DNA from: Intestinimonas sp. | Lineage (GTDB): Bacteria; Bacillota; Clostridia; Oscillospirales; Oscillospiraceae | Assembly (NCBI GenBank): GCA_022653075.1 | Contig: JALCSB010000002.1 | Location: 1-64,000, forward strand | DNA length: 64,000 nt | Direction of reading: 5' to 3' | In this document: positions 57,063-64,000 of the stretch, in pieces | Position numbering within the stretch: the first letter of the stretch is position 1 | Layout: every line of letters starts with the position of its first letter | Program-made: the position numbers and the translations under genes | Notes under the pieces: generated by a model | What the model saw: the letters and a program-made list of their open reading frames with translations, nothing else | Told to the model about the DNA's origin: nothing | The model's database searches: none

Positions 57063-58415
57063 ATGTCTGTCCTGCGGCGCCGTGAAACCTGGGGCGCGGC
57101 TGCCTTTGTGGCCATGCTGGCGGTGGGAGCGCTTCTGCTTATCAGCGGCCTGCTTAACACCGCTCCGGCCCGGGCCGGCGTTTCCTTACCACAGCGAACC
57201 GATTACGTCCGGCACCTGCGGGTAGGGCTGGGTCGGCGGAATCCCAGGCGGGAGGGCATTTCAGAAACAGTAACCACCCCCGCGCCGGAGGATGTGATAA
57301 CCAGCGCCATCTCCGCCGCAGACAACAGCGCAAACCAGGTCTTAGACCGGGATCACTGGTTTATCCAGTTTTACGGTGGGGTACAGGACCTGCTTCTGCA
57401 CCGGATGACCGATGATACGGACGACCGCTATGACGTAGTGAAACTCTCGGATGGCACGCTCACTTTTGTTAACCGGGAGCCGCTGGATACGACAGGCCAT
57501 GCGCTGTCCACCGTCCGCCTGCGGGATCAGCTTGAAAAGCGGGATATTCCCCTGCTATACGTGCAGGCTCCGCAAAAGATTAAGGAAAATGACGACCGGT
57601 TACCAGACGGTGTGCCTGACTACGGCAACGCCTATGCCGATCAGTTTCTCTCCGTGTTGAAGGAGCACGGCGTGGCCTCTCTGGACCTGCGCAAGACTTT
57701 TGAGGCCGACGGGGCCGACTGGTCCTCGTTGTTTTTCCGGACCGACCACCACTGGAATGTGGCCGCCGCCTTTCGGGGCGTACAGGCCATCTGCGATACC
57801 CTGCGCAGCGACTACGGCTATTCGATTCCCGCCCGGTATACCAGCGCCTCCCACTACACGGTGGAAAACATTCCGCAGTGTTTTCTGGGCAGTCAGGGCA
57901 AGCGGGTGGGCATGCTCTACGGCGGGCTGGACGATATTCAGCTCTGGCGGCCCGACTTCTTTACCGATCTCACCTACTCGGTACCCTACTATGAAATCAA
58001 GCGTGCCGGCTCCTTTGATCAGGCCGTGCTTTTCCCGGAAAAGCTGAGGGAGAAGGATCTCTTTCAGGCCAACTTGGTGGCACTCTACGCCGGCGGGGAT
58101 TTTCCCATGGCCCGCGCCCGGAATCTGGACAACCCCAACGGCCCGCGCATCCTGCTTCTGCGGGATTCCTACGCCTGTGCGGCGACCCCTTTTCTAGCCC
58201 TGGGCTGCAGTGAGCTGATCACCATTGACCTGCGCTATTTCCATGACGACCTTATGACCTATGTAGACTGGCTGAAGCCGGACCTGGTCATGGTTCTATA
58301 TACGGCCGGCAGCACAAGTCTGGACCCGCTGTTCACCTTTTTCAGCAGCAGTGATCTGCTCACCGGAGCCCTCCGCGAGGAGACACCTCTGGCCTCCATG
58401 CCGCCTGCCGGCTGA
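57063..58415 (+). CDS. DHHW family protein (AlgJ/AlgX-like)
   Basis: A 450-residue extracytoplasmic protein with one N-terminal helix (AFVAMLAVGALLLISGLL). The motif FRTDHHWNVAAAF defines the DHHW family, and ILLLRDSYACAATPFLALGCSELITIDLRYFHDD matches the last block of the SGNH fold of AlgJ/AlgX, acetyltransferases that complete the AlgI reaction. The start at 57063 has AAGGAGG. It always seems to travel with an AlgI-type MBOAT, as here. Confidence 0.9.
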   Translation: MSVLRRRETWGAAAFVAMLAVGALLLISGLLNTAPARAGVSLPQRTDYVRHLRVGLGRRNPRREGISETVTTPAPEDVITSAISAADNSANQVLDRDHWFIQFYGGVQDLLLHRMTDDTDDRYDVVKLSDGTLTFVNREPLDTTGHALSTVRLRDQLEKRDIPLLYVQAPQKIKENDDRLPDGVPDYGNAYADQFLSVLKEHGVASLDLRKTFEADGADWSSLFFRTDHHWNVAAAFRGVQAICDTLRSDYGYSIPARYTSASHYTVENIPQCFLGSQGKRVGMLYGGLDDIQLWRPDFFTDLTYSVPYYEIKRAGSFDQAVLFPEKLREKDLFQANLVALYAGGDFPMARARNLDNPNGPRILLLRDSYACAATPFLALGCSELITIDLRYFHDDLMTYVDWLKPDLVMVLYTAGSTSLDPLFTFFSSSDLLTGALREETPLASMPPAG

Positions 58416-58454
58416 GAGGACGGTATTCTGGTTTTGAAAGGCGGTCCCCCGTTT

Positions 58455-59666
58455 ATGACGAACGCGCCCTGCTCCAGCCGACGGCTGAACTATCAGTATT
58501 TTCTCATGCAGATGGGTTTCTGGGCGATGTTTGCCGCGATCTGCGCCTACCAGACCGCCCTGCTGCTGGGCCGTGGCTTTTCCAACGGCCAGGTCGGGCT
58601 GATCCTCTCCATGCGCTGCCTGTCCGGAATTATTTTTCAGCCTGCTCTGGGCGGTTTCGCCGACCGCCACCCCTCTCTTCCCATCAAGCGTATTGTGGCG
58701 CTCTCCATGAGCCTGAGCTTCTGCGCCAACTTAGCCCTCATGCAGACCAGGCCCGGACTGGCTGGTACCATAGTCCTGTTCATAATTATGGGTGGGTTTG
58801 AAATCTCCTCCTATCCCCTAGTGGACGCCATGGCCATTCAGTATATTAGCGCCGGGATCCCTATCCGGTACAGCCTGGGGCGGGGCCTGGGTTCCCTGTC
58901 CTATGCCGCCTGCTGTATCCTGCTGGGCTATCTGGTGAAACGATTCGGCGTGGAATCCGCCCTTGTCCTTCACGGAATTCTCATCGTTGTGGAGATTGTC
59001 ATCGTGACGGCCTATCCCACGTTTCGGGCGGTCTCCCCGGCCAAATATACACCAGCCGGGGACCCACCCCATTCCATACCCGCCCTGCTTCGGTATAACC
59101 GCCGCTTCACCCTGATGCTGGCCGCTATTCTTCTGGGCATGACCGGCATAATCCCCGTGTCCAATTTTTTGGTCAACATCATCGTGGACCGGGGTGGTAC
59201 TGCGTCCGATCTGGGGCTTGGCCTGTCCCTCATGACCTCCTCCGAGCTGGTTACCGCTTTCTTCTTTCCCCGGCTTCGCTGCCGCCTGGGCAGCGGTCGG
59301 GTCGTGGTTTTGAGCTTGGCTTTCTGCGGCGTCAAGGTGCTGGCTCTGCTTCTGTCCCCCTGTCTGGCCGCTGTCTATCTAGCTCAGCCCCTCCAGATGC
59401 TGGGCTACGGGCTGTTTACACCCATCTCCGTTTTTTACACCAATGAATCGGTTCCGCCCGCCGACCGAGTGCGGGGGCAGACCATTATGATGGTGGCTTC
59501 CAACGGCATGGGCGGCGTATTGGGTAATCTGCTGGGCGGCCGGGCCGTGGACTGCTTCGGTGTAAACGGTATGCTGTTGTGCTCGCTGGCCTGTTGCATG
59601 GCGGGCACAGCGCTGGGGCTGTTTTCCCTGCGCCTCAGGGACGGCCAAATTCCAGTTTTTGAATAA
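58455..59666 (+). CDS. MFS transporter
   Basis: A 403-residue major facilitator with 12 predicted helices, nearest to the MFS_1-like/LacY-type group (LNYQYFLMQMGFWAMFAAICAYQTALLLGRGFSNGQVGLILSMRCLSGIIFQPALGGFADRHP). The loop-2 motif GGFADRHPSLPIKRI is present. The substrate is unknown; a sugar or nucleoside is likely for this group. The ATG at 58455 follows AAAGGCGG. It may be co-transcribed with the acylation genes. Confidence 0.85.
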   Translation: MTNAPCSSRRLNYQYFLMQMGFWAMFAAICAYQTALLLGRGFSNGQVGLILSMRCLSGIIFQPALGGFADRHPSLPIKRIVALSMSLSFCANLALMQTRPGLAGTIVLFIIMGGFEISSYPLVDAMAIQYISAGIPIRYSLGRGLGSLSYAACCILLGYLVKRFGVESALVLHGILIVVEIVIVTAYPTFRAVSPAKYTPAGDPPHSIPALLRYNRRFTLMLAAILLGMTGIIPVSNFLVNIIVDRGGTASDLGLGLSLMTSSELVTAFFFPRLRCRLGSGRVVVLSLAFCGVKVLALLLSPCLAAVYLAQPLQMLGYGLFTPISVFYTNESVPPADRVRGQTIMMVASNGMGGVLGNLLGGRAVDCFGVNGMLLCSLACCMAGTALGLFSLRLRDGQIPVFE

Positions 59667-59691
59667 TATAAAGGAATTTTTTCCATTTCCC

Positions 59692-59720
59692 TTGCTTCTT
59701 GGCGTAAGATCGGCTATGAT
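59692..59720 (+). promoter_or_regulatory. promoter of the LCP gene
   Basis: TTGCTT (59692-59697), 17 bases, TATGAT (59715-59720). Confidence 0.72.
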
Positions 59721-59785
59721 AAAATTTGTTGGCTTGGCCAACACAAAACGTCTCGTCTCAGCTTTTTCGGAGGTGGCAACAGCCC

Positions 59786-60811
59786 TTGGCAAAACGAAGG
59801 AAAAAAAAGCGTCTCTCCCCTCTTGCCCGCATAGTTCGTTTCCTTTACCGTATGGCAGTGGCGCTTTCCGCTGTCATCGTAGCTCTGTTCTGCGCCTATC
59901 ACATTTTTGTCTCTCCACCCTCTCAGGCGGCCGAGACACAGACACCCACTGAGTCCTCCGTGCTTTCCTCCACACAGGAGAGCCCTGTCGTTTCCAACGC
60001 GCCAACCTATGTCCGGAAAGAACAGTGCTATACCTTCCTGCTGGCAGCTAGCGACCAATCCAGCGGCAACGCCGACACTATTATGCTGGTGACCTACGAC
60101 GTGCCGTCCAGCAAGGTGGGCGTAGTCTCCATCCCCCGGGATACCCTGGTAAAGGGCGACGGCTATCAGAAGATTAACCACGCTTATCTCGCCGGCGGGA
60201 TCGACGAGCTGCGGAATATGGTTTCCGACTTGGTGGGCTATCCCATCGACTACTACATTACCGTAGACATCGACGCCTTTAAGGCCATCGTGAACGCGGT
60301 GGACGGCGTGGACTTCTATATTCCCTGCTCTATGAATTACGATGACCCTACCCAGAGCCTATCCATTCACTACTCCGAGGGCAGCCGCCATCTGAACGGC
60401 CAGCAGGCCATGGAAGTGGTCCGGTTTCGGAAGAATAACGACGGCTCGGGCTATTCCGATGTGGGCCGCACTCAGACGCAGCAGAAACTGCTGACCGCCG
60501 TGGCCAAAAAGGTATTGTCCCTGTCCAGTCTGCCCAAGCTCAACGAGTTTATCGATATTTTTTCCCAGAACGTAACGACGGATCTCTCCGCCTCCGACTT
60601 GACCTATTTTTCCACCAACATGCTGAAGGTGGACCCGAAAACCGATGTTTCCACCTCAACCCTGCCCGGAGACGGTACTGTGACTTACCGGGGTACAAAG
60701 TGGTGCTATCAGCTCTATCCGAACAAGTGCCTGAAGATTCTCAATGCATCCATGAACCCCTATACCACCGCGCTTACGCAGGATGACCTAAATATTTTAC
60801 AGGTTAGTTGA
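59786..60811 (+). CDS. LytR-CpsA-Psr family glycopolymer ligase
   Basis: A 341-residue membrane-anchored enzyme that attaches teichoic acids or capsule to peptidoglycan. A very basic start (KRRKKKRLSPLARIVRFLYR) is followed by one helix. ADTIMLVTYDVPSSKVGVVSIPRDTLV is the hallmark with the Arg-Asp pair, and RFRKNNDGSGYSDVGRTQTQQKLLTAV gives the second Arg cluster. The TTG at 59786 after GGAGG is the probable start; it is 12 bases away, a little far. The substrate could be the TagA-initiated polymer. Confidence 0.93.
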   Translation: MAKRRKKKRLSPLARIVRFLYRMAVALSAVIVALFCAYHIFVSPPSQAAETQTPTESSVLSSTQESPVVSNAPTYVRKEQCYTFLLAASDQSSGNADTIMLVTYDVPSSKVGVVSIPRDTLVKGDGYQKINHAYLAGGIDELRNMVSDLVGYPIDYYITVDIDAFKAIVNAVDGVDFYIPCSMNYDDPTQSLSIHYSEGSRHLNGQQAMEVVRFRKNNDGSGYSDVGRTQTQQKLLTAVAKKVLSLSSLPKLNEFIDIFSQNVTTDLSASDLTYFSTNMLKVDPKTDVSTSTLPGDGTVTYRGTKWCYQLYPNKCLKILNASMNPYTTALTQDDLNILQVS

Positions 60812-60817
60812 GCGGGC

Positions 60818-60846
60818 TTGACTTTCCGCCTGAAAGGCATTATGAT
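60818..60846 (+). promoter_or_regulatory. promoter of the cysteine desulfurase gene
   Basis: TTGACT (60818-60823), 17 bases, TATGAT (60841-60846). Confidence 0.7.
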
Positions 60847-60863
60847 AAATTATAAATTTTTGG

Positions 60864-60913
60864 CAGAGTCAGGGTTCCGGGCTTTAGACTGTCCCGGGAC
60901 TTTGGCTCTGTTT
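60864..60913 (+). terminator. hairpin between LCP and desulfurase genes
   Basis: CAGAGTC (60864-60870) with GGTTCCGGG pairs with CCCGGGACTTTGGCTCTG (60893-60910), with small internal mismatches, followed by TTTAAG. It lies after the desulfurase promoter, so it may end the LCP transcript or attenuate the desulfurase. Confidence 0.65.
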
Positions 60914-60975
60914 AAGTCATACCCACCAAGCCGTTCGCGGCTTTTTACCGGCTAACGATGGGAAGGAGCTTTCTT

Positions 60976-62109
60976 ATGTCTGTTATTTATTTGGATTATG
61001 CCGCCACCACGCGGGTCTGCCCCGAAGCGGCACGGGCGGCCCTGACCGCCATGACGGAAGAGTACGGCAATCCTTCCTCCCGGCATGCTCTGGGTGCCAC
61101 CGCCGCCGACCGGCTGCGGAAGAACCGGGCCATCGTGGCCGACCGGCTGGGATGCACACCTGAGGAACTGTTCTTTACCTCCTGCGGTACGGAAGGGGAT
61201 AACTGGGCCATTCGCGCCGCCGTCCACTTTGGACGCCACAGCGGCAAACACATCATTACCACCTCGGTGGAACACGCGGCCGTGTTGGAGACCATGAAGG
61301 ATCTGGCTGCGGAGGGCTGTGAGGTGACCTATCTGAATCCGGACCGCACCGGCCATATCCGGGTGTCGGACCTGGAGGCTGCCCTCCGTCCGGACACGGT
61401 ACTGGTATCCATGATGCTGATTAACAATGAAACCGGCGCCCGATTCCCGGTTGAGGAGGCCGCCCAGGCCATCCGCCGCGCTGGCGCCCCCGCCCTGCTG
61501 CATACCGACGCAGTGCAGGCTTTCTGTAAAATACCCTTTACTCCGACCGGGCTGGGTGCAGATCTGGTCGCCGTCAGCGGGCATAAAATCGGTGCTCCCA
61601 AGGGCATCGGCGCTCTGTACATTAAAAAGCACCTTCATTCCCGGTTTCGTCCGCTTCTGTTCGGCGGCGGGCAGGAGGCGGGTATGCGCCCCGGCACCGA
61701 GCCTACGGCTCAAATTGCGGCGTTTGCCGCAGCCTGCCTAGCCTATCCGGAGAATACCGATCGTATAAAACATATAAAAGATTATTTCCTGGACTCAATT
61801 TTGGCCGCAATTCCCGACCTGGAGATCGTGAGCCGCGGTGACGCACCCCATATCTGCGCCGTCTCTCTGCCAGGCTATCCCAGCGAGATGCTGGTTCGGG
61901 CGCTCAGTGACCGCGGGATCTGTGTATCCTCCGGCTCCGCCTGTCACCGGGGTAAACCCAGCCATGTATTTGCCGCCCTGGGCCTGCCCAAGCAGGTTTT
62001 AACGGGAACTTTACGTATCTCTTTCGGGCCGGACAGCACCCGCGCCGATGCGGACGCACTCATCAATGCGCTGGTCCAGATCAAATCGGAACGAATCTTT
62101 GTGAGGTAA
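60976..62109 (+). CDS. cysteine desulfurase (NifS/IscS-like)
   Basis: A 377-residue PLP enzyme that takes sulfur from cysteine. VIYLDYAATTRVCPEA is the opening, SVEHAAV has the His stacking on PLP, SGHKIGAPKGIGALY the Schiff-base Lys, and CVSSGSACHRGKPSHVF the sulfur-carrying Cys. Lacking an adjacent iscU or thiI, its sulfur acceptor is unclear; many Clostridia use such a gene for tRNA thiolation. AAGGAG precedes the ATG at 60976. The MATE gene starts three bases after it. Confidence 0.93.
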   Translation: MSVIYLDYAATTRVCPEAARAALTAMTEEYGNPSSRHALGATAADRLRKNRAIVADRLGCTPEELFFTSCGTEGDNWAIRAAVHFGRHSGKHIITTSVEHAAVLETMKDLAAEGCEVTYLNPDRTGHIRVSDLEAALRPDTVLVSMMLINNETGARFPVEEAAQAIRRAGAPALLHTDAVQAFCKIPFTPTGLGADLVAVSGHKIGAPKGIGALYIKKHLHSRFRPLLFGGGQEAGMRPGTEPTAQIAAFAAACLAYPENTDRIKHIKDYFLDSILAAIPDLEIVSRGDAPHICAVSLPGYPSEMLVRALSDRGICVSSGSACHRGKPSHVFAALGLPKQVLTGTLRISFGPDSTRADADALINALVQIKSERIFVR

Positions 62110-62112
62110 TTT

Positions 62113-63504
62113 ATGATTTCCTACATGAAGCGGGGCGGTGCCTTTTACCGAAATGTGTGGGCGCTCATGCTGCCGATCATTCTTCAAAACCTGATCACAA
62201 CCTCTCTGGGCCTCATCGACACCTTTATGGTTGGCAGTCTGGGCGAGGCTCCGCTGGCGGCGGTAACCCTGGCAAACCTGCCTGTGTTCGTGATGGAGCT
62301 GGTCATCTTCGGCCTGCAAAGCGGCTCCTCCGTCCTTATCAGCCAATACTGGGGCAAGCGGGACACAGATCAGATCAACCGGGTTGTCGGGATCACTTTC
62401 TATGTGGCGGGGACCATCGCGGTAATCTTCGCGCTCCTTATGTTCTTTCTTCCCGTCCCGCTGATGCGTCTGCTCACCAACAACCAAAATCTGGCGGAGC
62501 TTGCAGCGGGCTATGCCCGCATTGTGGGCTTTTCCTACCTCTTTAACAGCATCACCGGCGTGTATGTGGGTGCGCACCGCAGCATGGAAAATCCCCAGTT
62601 GGGATTGATCATCTTCAGTATCTCCATGGGCACCAACACCCTTCTCAACTGGGTATTCATTTTCGGCCGCCTGGGCGCACCCGCTTTGGGCGTCATCGGC
62701 GCGGCGCTGGCCACGCTGATCTCCCGTATCATTGAGTTTATTATCATGGCGGCCTATGCGCTGATCAACCGGCGCTTCCGTCTGCGATTTTCTCTGCTGC
62801 TTCGGCCGGGCTCAGCCCTATTGGGCAGCTTCATCCATTTTTCCAGCCCAGTGATTTTCAATGAGACCATGTGGGGTCTGGGCACTTCGCTCTATAAGGT
62901 CATCATGGGCCATATGGCGGACAGCACGGAAATTCTGGCCGCTTACGCGATCTCCGGTAACATCGAACAGATCTGCACCGTGGTCATCTTCGCCATGGCG
63001 GCCACCTCCTCCATTATCACCGGACGGGAAATCGGCGCCGGGCATACCGACACGGTCTATGATGTCTGCCGCTGTCTGGCAATGTTATCTTTTCTGTGCG
63101 GTGTAACAATGGGTGTGTTTATGATTGTCTTTACACGGGCGTTCCTCGCTCCGGTGGTCTATCCCATGTTTGGCCTTTCCGCGCATGCCAGCCAGATCTC
63201 CACCATGATGCTCACCTTTATCGGTGCGATTTTAGGCCTTCGCGCCTTTAACTCCACCAATATCGTGGGCGTTCTGCGGGGGGGTGGCGATGTCCGCGCC
63301 GCCATGATGATCGACTTGATTCCCATGTGGTTCGTGGCCCTTCCGCTGGCCTCTCTGTTTGGCTTGGTCCTCTGCTGGGGCATTTTCTGGGTCTATGTGG
63401 GTATGATCATGGAGAGCGTAACCAAGTTTTTTATGGGCATGATCCGGTTCCAGTCTCGGGCGTGGATCCACGATGTAACCATCCCCTCCGTTACGGTAAC
63501 ATAA
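62113..63504 (+). CDS. MATE family efflux transporter
   Basis: A 463-residue 12-helix cation-coupled exporter. The family marks are ALMLPIILQNLITTSLGLIDTFMVGSLGEAPLAAVTLANLP at the start, NPQLGLIIFSISMGTNTLLNWVFIFGRLGAPALGVIGAALATLISRIIE in the middle, and GREIGAGHTDTVYD at the second repeat. It belongs to the NorM-like group; the exported compound is unknown. GTGAGG is before the ATG; it likely shares a transcript with the desulfurase. Confidence 0.93.
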   Translation: MISYMKRGGAFYRNVWALMLPIILQNLITTSLGLIDTFMVGSLGEAPLAAVTLANLPVFVMELVIFGLQSGSSVLISQYWGKRDTDQINRVVGITFYVAGTIAVIFALLMFFLPVPLMRLLTNNQNLAELAAGYARIVGFSYLFNSITGVYVGAHRSMENPQLGLIIFSISMGTNTLLNWVFIFGRLGAPALGVIGAALATLISRIIEFIIMAAYALINRRFRLRFSLLLRPGSALLGSFIHFSSPVIFNETMWGLGTSLYKVIMGHMADSTEILAAYAISGNIEQICTVVIFAMAATSSIITGREIGAGHTDTVYDVCRCLAMLSFLCGVTMGVFMIVFTRAFLAPVVYPMFGLSAHASQISTMMLTFIGAILGLRAFNSTNIVGVLRGGGDVRAAMMIDLIPMWFVALPLASLFGLVLCWGIFWVYVGMIMESVTKFFMGMIRFQSRAWIHDVTIPSVTVT

Positions 63505-63505
63505 A

Positions 63506-63546
63506 AAAGCCTGCTGGAGCATCTCATGCATTCCAGCAGGCTTTTT
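63506..63546 (+). terminator. bidirectional terminator between MATE and xth
   Basis: AAAGCCTGCTGGA (63507-63519) pairs with TCCAGCAGGCTTT (63532-63544), with A and T runs on the two sides. Confidence 0.93.
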
Positions 63547-64000
63547 ATTCCGAGATCGTCAGCGACACGGGACAGTGGTCGCTGCCATAAATTTCGGTAT
63601 GGATTTCAGCGGCAGCGATATGCTCTCGCAGGCGGTCGGACGTAAGAAAATAGTCAATGCGCCAGCCCGCGTTCTTCTCCCGGGCATGGAAACGGTAGCT
63701 CCACCAGGAGTAAACGCCCGTCACATCGGGATAGAGGAACCGGAAGGTATCAGTAAAGCCGGCGGAGAGCAGTTCGGTCATTTTGGCCCGTTCCTCATCG
63801 GAAAAACCGGCATGTCCCCGGTTGGGCTTGGGGTTCTTGAGGTCGATCTCTTCGTGGGCCACATTCATGTCGCCGCAGACCACGACGGGCTTTTTTTCAT
63901 CCAGTTCGCGGAGATACGCCCGGAAGGCGTCCTCCCATTCCATGCGGTAGGACAGCCGGGCCAGCCCGTCCTGAGAATTGGGGGTGTAGACGGTGACCAG
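63545..64000 (-). CDS. xth: exodeoxyribonuclease III, partial
   Basis: The C-terminal 151 residues of an AP endonuclease/exonuclease III; the gene runs off the right end. The frame is open to base 64000 (LVTVYTPNSQDGLARLSYRMEWE is the typical VYTPN stretch). VVVCGDMNVAHEEIDLKNPK has the Asp/Asn metal site and SDHCPVSLTI the catalytic Asp-His pair. GWRIDYFLTSDRL is also typical. The missing N-terminal part should hold about 100 more residues. Confidence 0.95.
   Translation of the reverse strand: MVTVYTPNSQDGLARLSYRMEWEDAFRAYLRELDEKKPVVVCGDMNVAHEEIDLKNPKPNRGHAGFSDEERAKMTELLSAGFTDTFRFLYPDVTGVYSWWSYRFHAREKNAGWRIDYFLTSDRLREHIAAAEIHTEIYGSDHCPVSLTISE

Noticed and set aside
1-64000. CRISPR array, rRNA operon, replication origin or complete prophage
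   Set aside because: No regularly spaced repeats, rRNA sequence, DnaA-box cluster or phage structural genes were seen in the window.

Overview
The window looks like a chromosome segment of an anaerobic, spore-forming Firmicute of the class Clostridia, most likely an Oscillospiraceae gut bacterium of the Flavonifractor/Oscillibacter/Intestinimonas kind. The reasons are SpoIIP with a sigma-E-like promoter, pyruvate formate-lyase with its activase, an oxygen-sensitive L-serine dehydratase, a T-box leader, Gram-positive cell-wall genes, and a crotonase / CoA-transferase / acyl-CoA dehydrogenase cluster typical of butyrate-type metabolism. This placement is inferred from gene content, not from a search.

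Positions 1-4200 are an AT-richer accessory stretch next to a tRNA-Ser(CGA) gene. It holds a decayed IS3-family element, a GNAT acetyltransferase, a broken FtsX-type ABC permease with the stub of its ATPase, and then a striking array. Three consecutive units each carry a leftward DNA-binding regulator, a divergent promoter and a rightward small gene starting MPDYKEMYLK. The three promoters share one layout, but each has its own pair of palindromes and its own regulator (XRE, XRE, ribbon-helix-helix). The first two small genes are chimeric fragments cut short by the next unit; only the third is intact. This is the most novel-looking part of the window.

Positions 4500-25600 are mostly core genes: pflA-pflB (activase first) behind a leader with two alternative hairpins, CmpB-like and DUF4364 proteins, purA, uridine phosphorylase, a class A PBP, a DUF1292 protein, a probable 6S RNA, a PrsA-like foldase, tcdA, a split TSUP permease pair behind a hairpin that buries the ribosome site, ruvX, bioY-bioB with a BirA-like operator, a Mef-like MFS exporter with a long leader, and an aminotransferase with a Dabb protein.

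Positions 25680-28860 are a T-box-controlled ABC importer of the TrpXYZ type; a paralogous importer without a T-box lies at 44040-47095. Between them are pyc, an IclR regulator, pncB, a MarR regulator with an operator palindrome, and a leftward cluster (crotonase, family I CoA-transferase, GntP permease, acyl-CoA dehydrogenase) that could take up and reduce a C4 hydroxy- or enoic acid. YihY and spoIIP follow.

Positions 47200-64000 hold tagA-tmk-DJ-1-fthC, an unlisted 51-residue cysteine-rich membrane peptide, mltG with a U32 (TrhP-like) protein, sdaAB-sdaAA, a VOC protein, an acylation cassette (acyltransferase 3, MBOAT, DHHW protein) with an MFS permease, an LCP ligase, a cysteine desulfurase, a MATE exporter and a partial exodeoxyribonuclease III. 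Biotin supply (bioY/bioB) and the biotin enzyme pyruvate carboxylase are both here, and many genes concern the cell envelope (PBP, PrsA, TagA, MltG, acylation genes, LCP).
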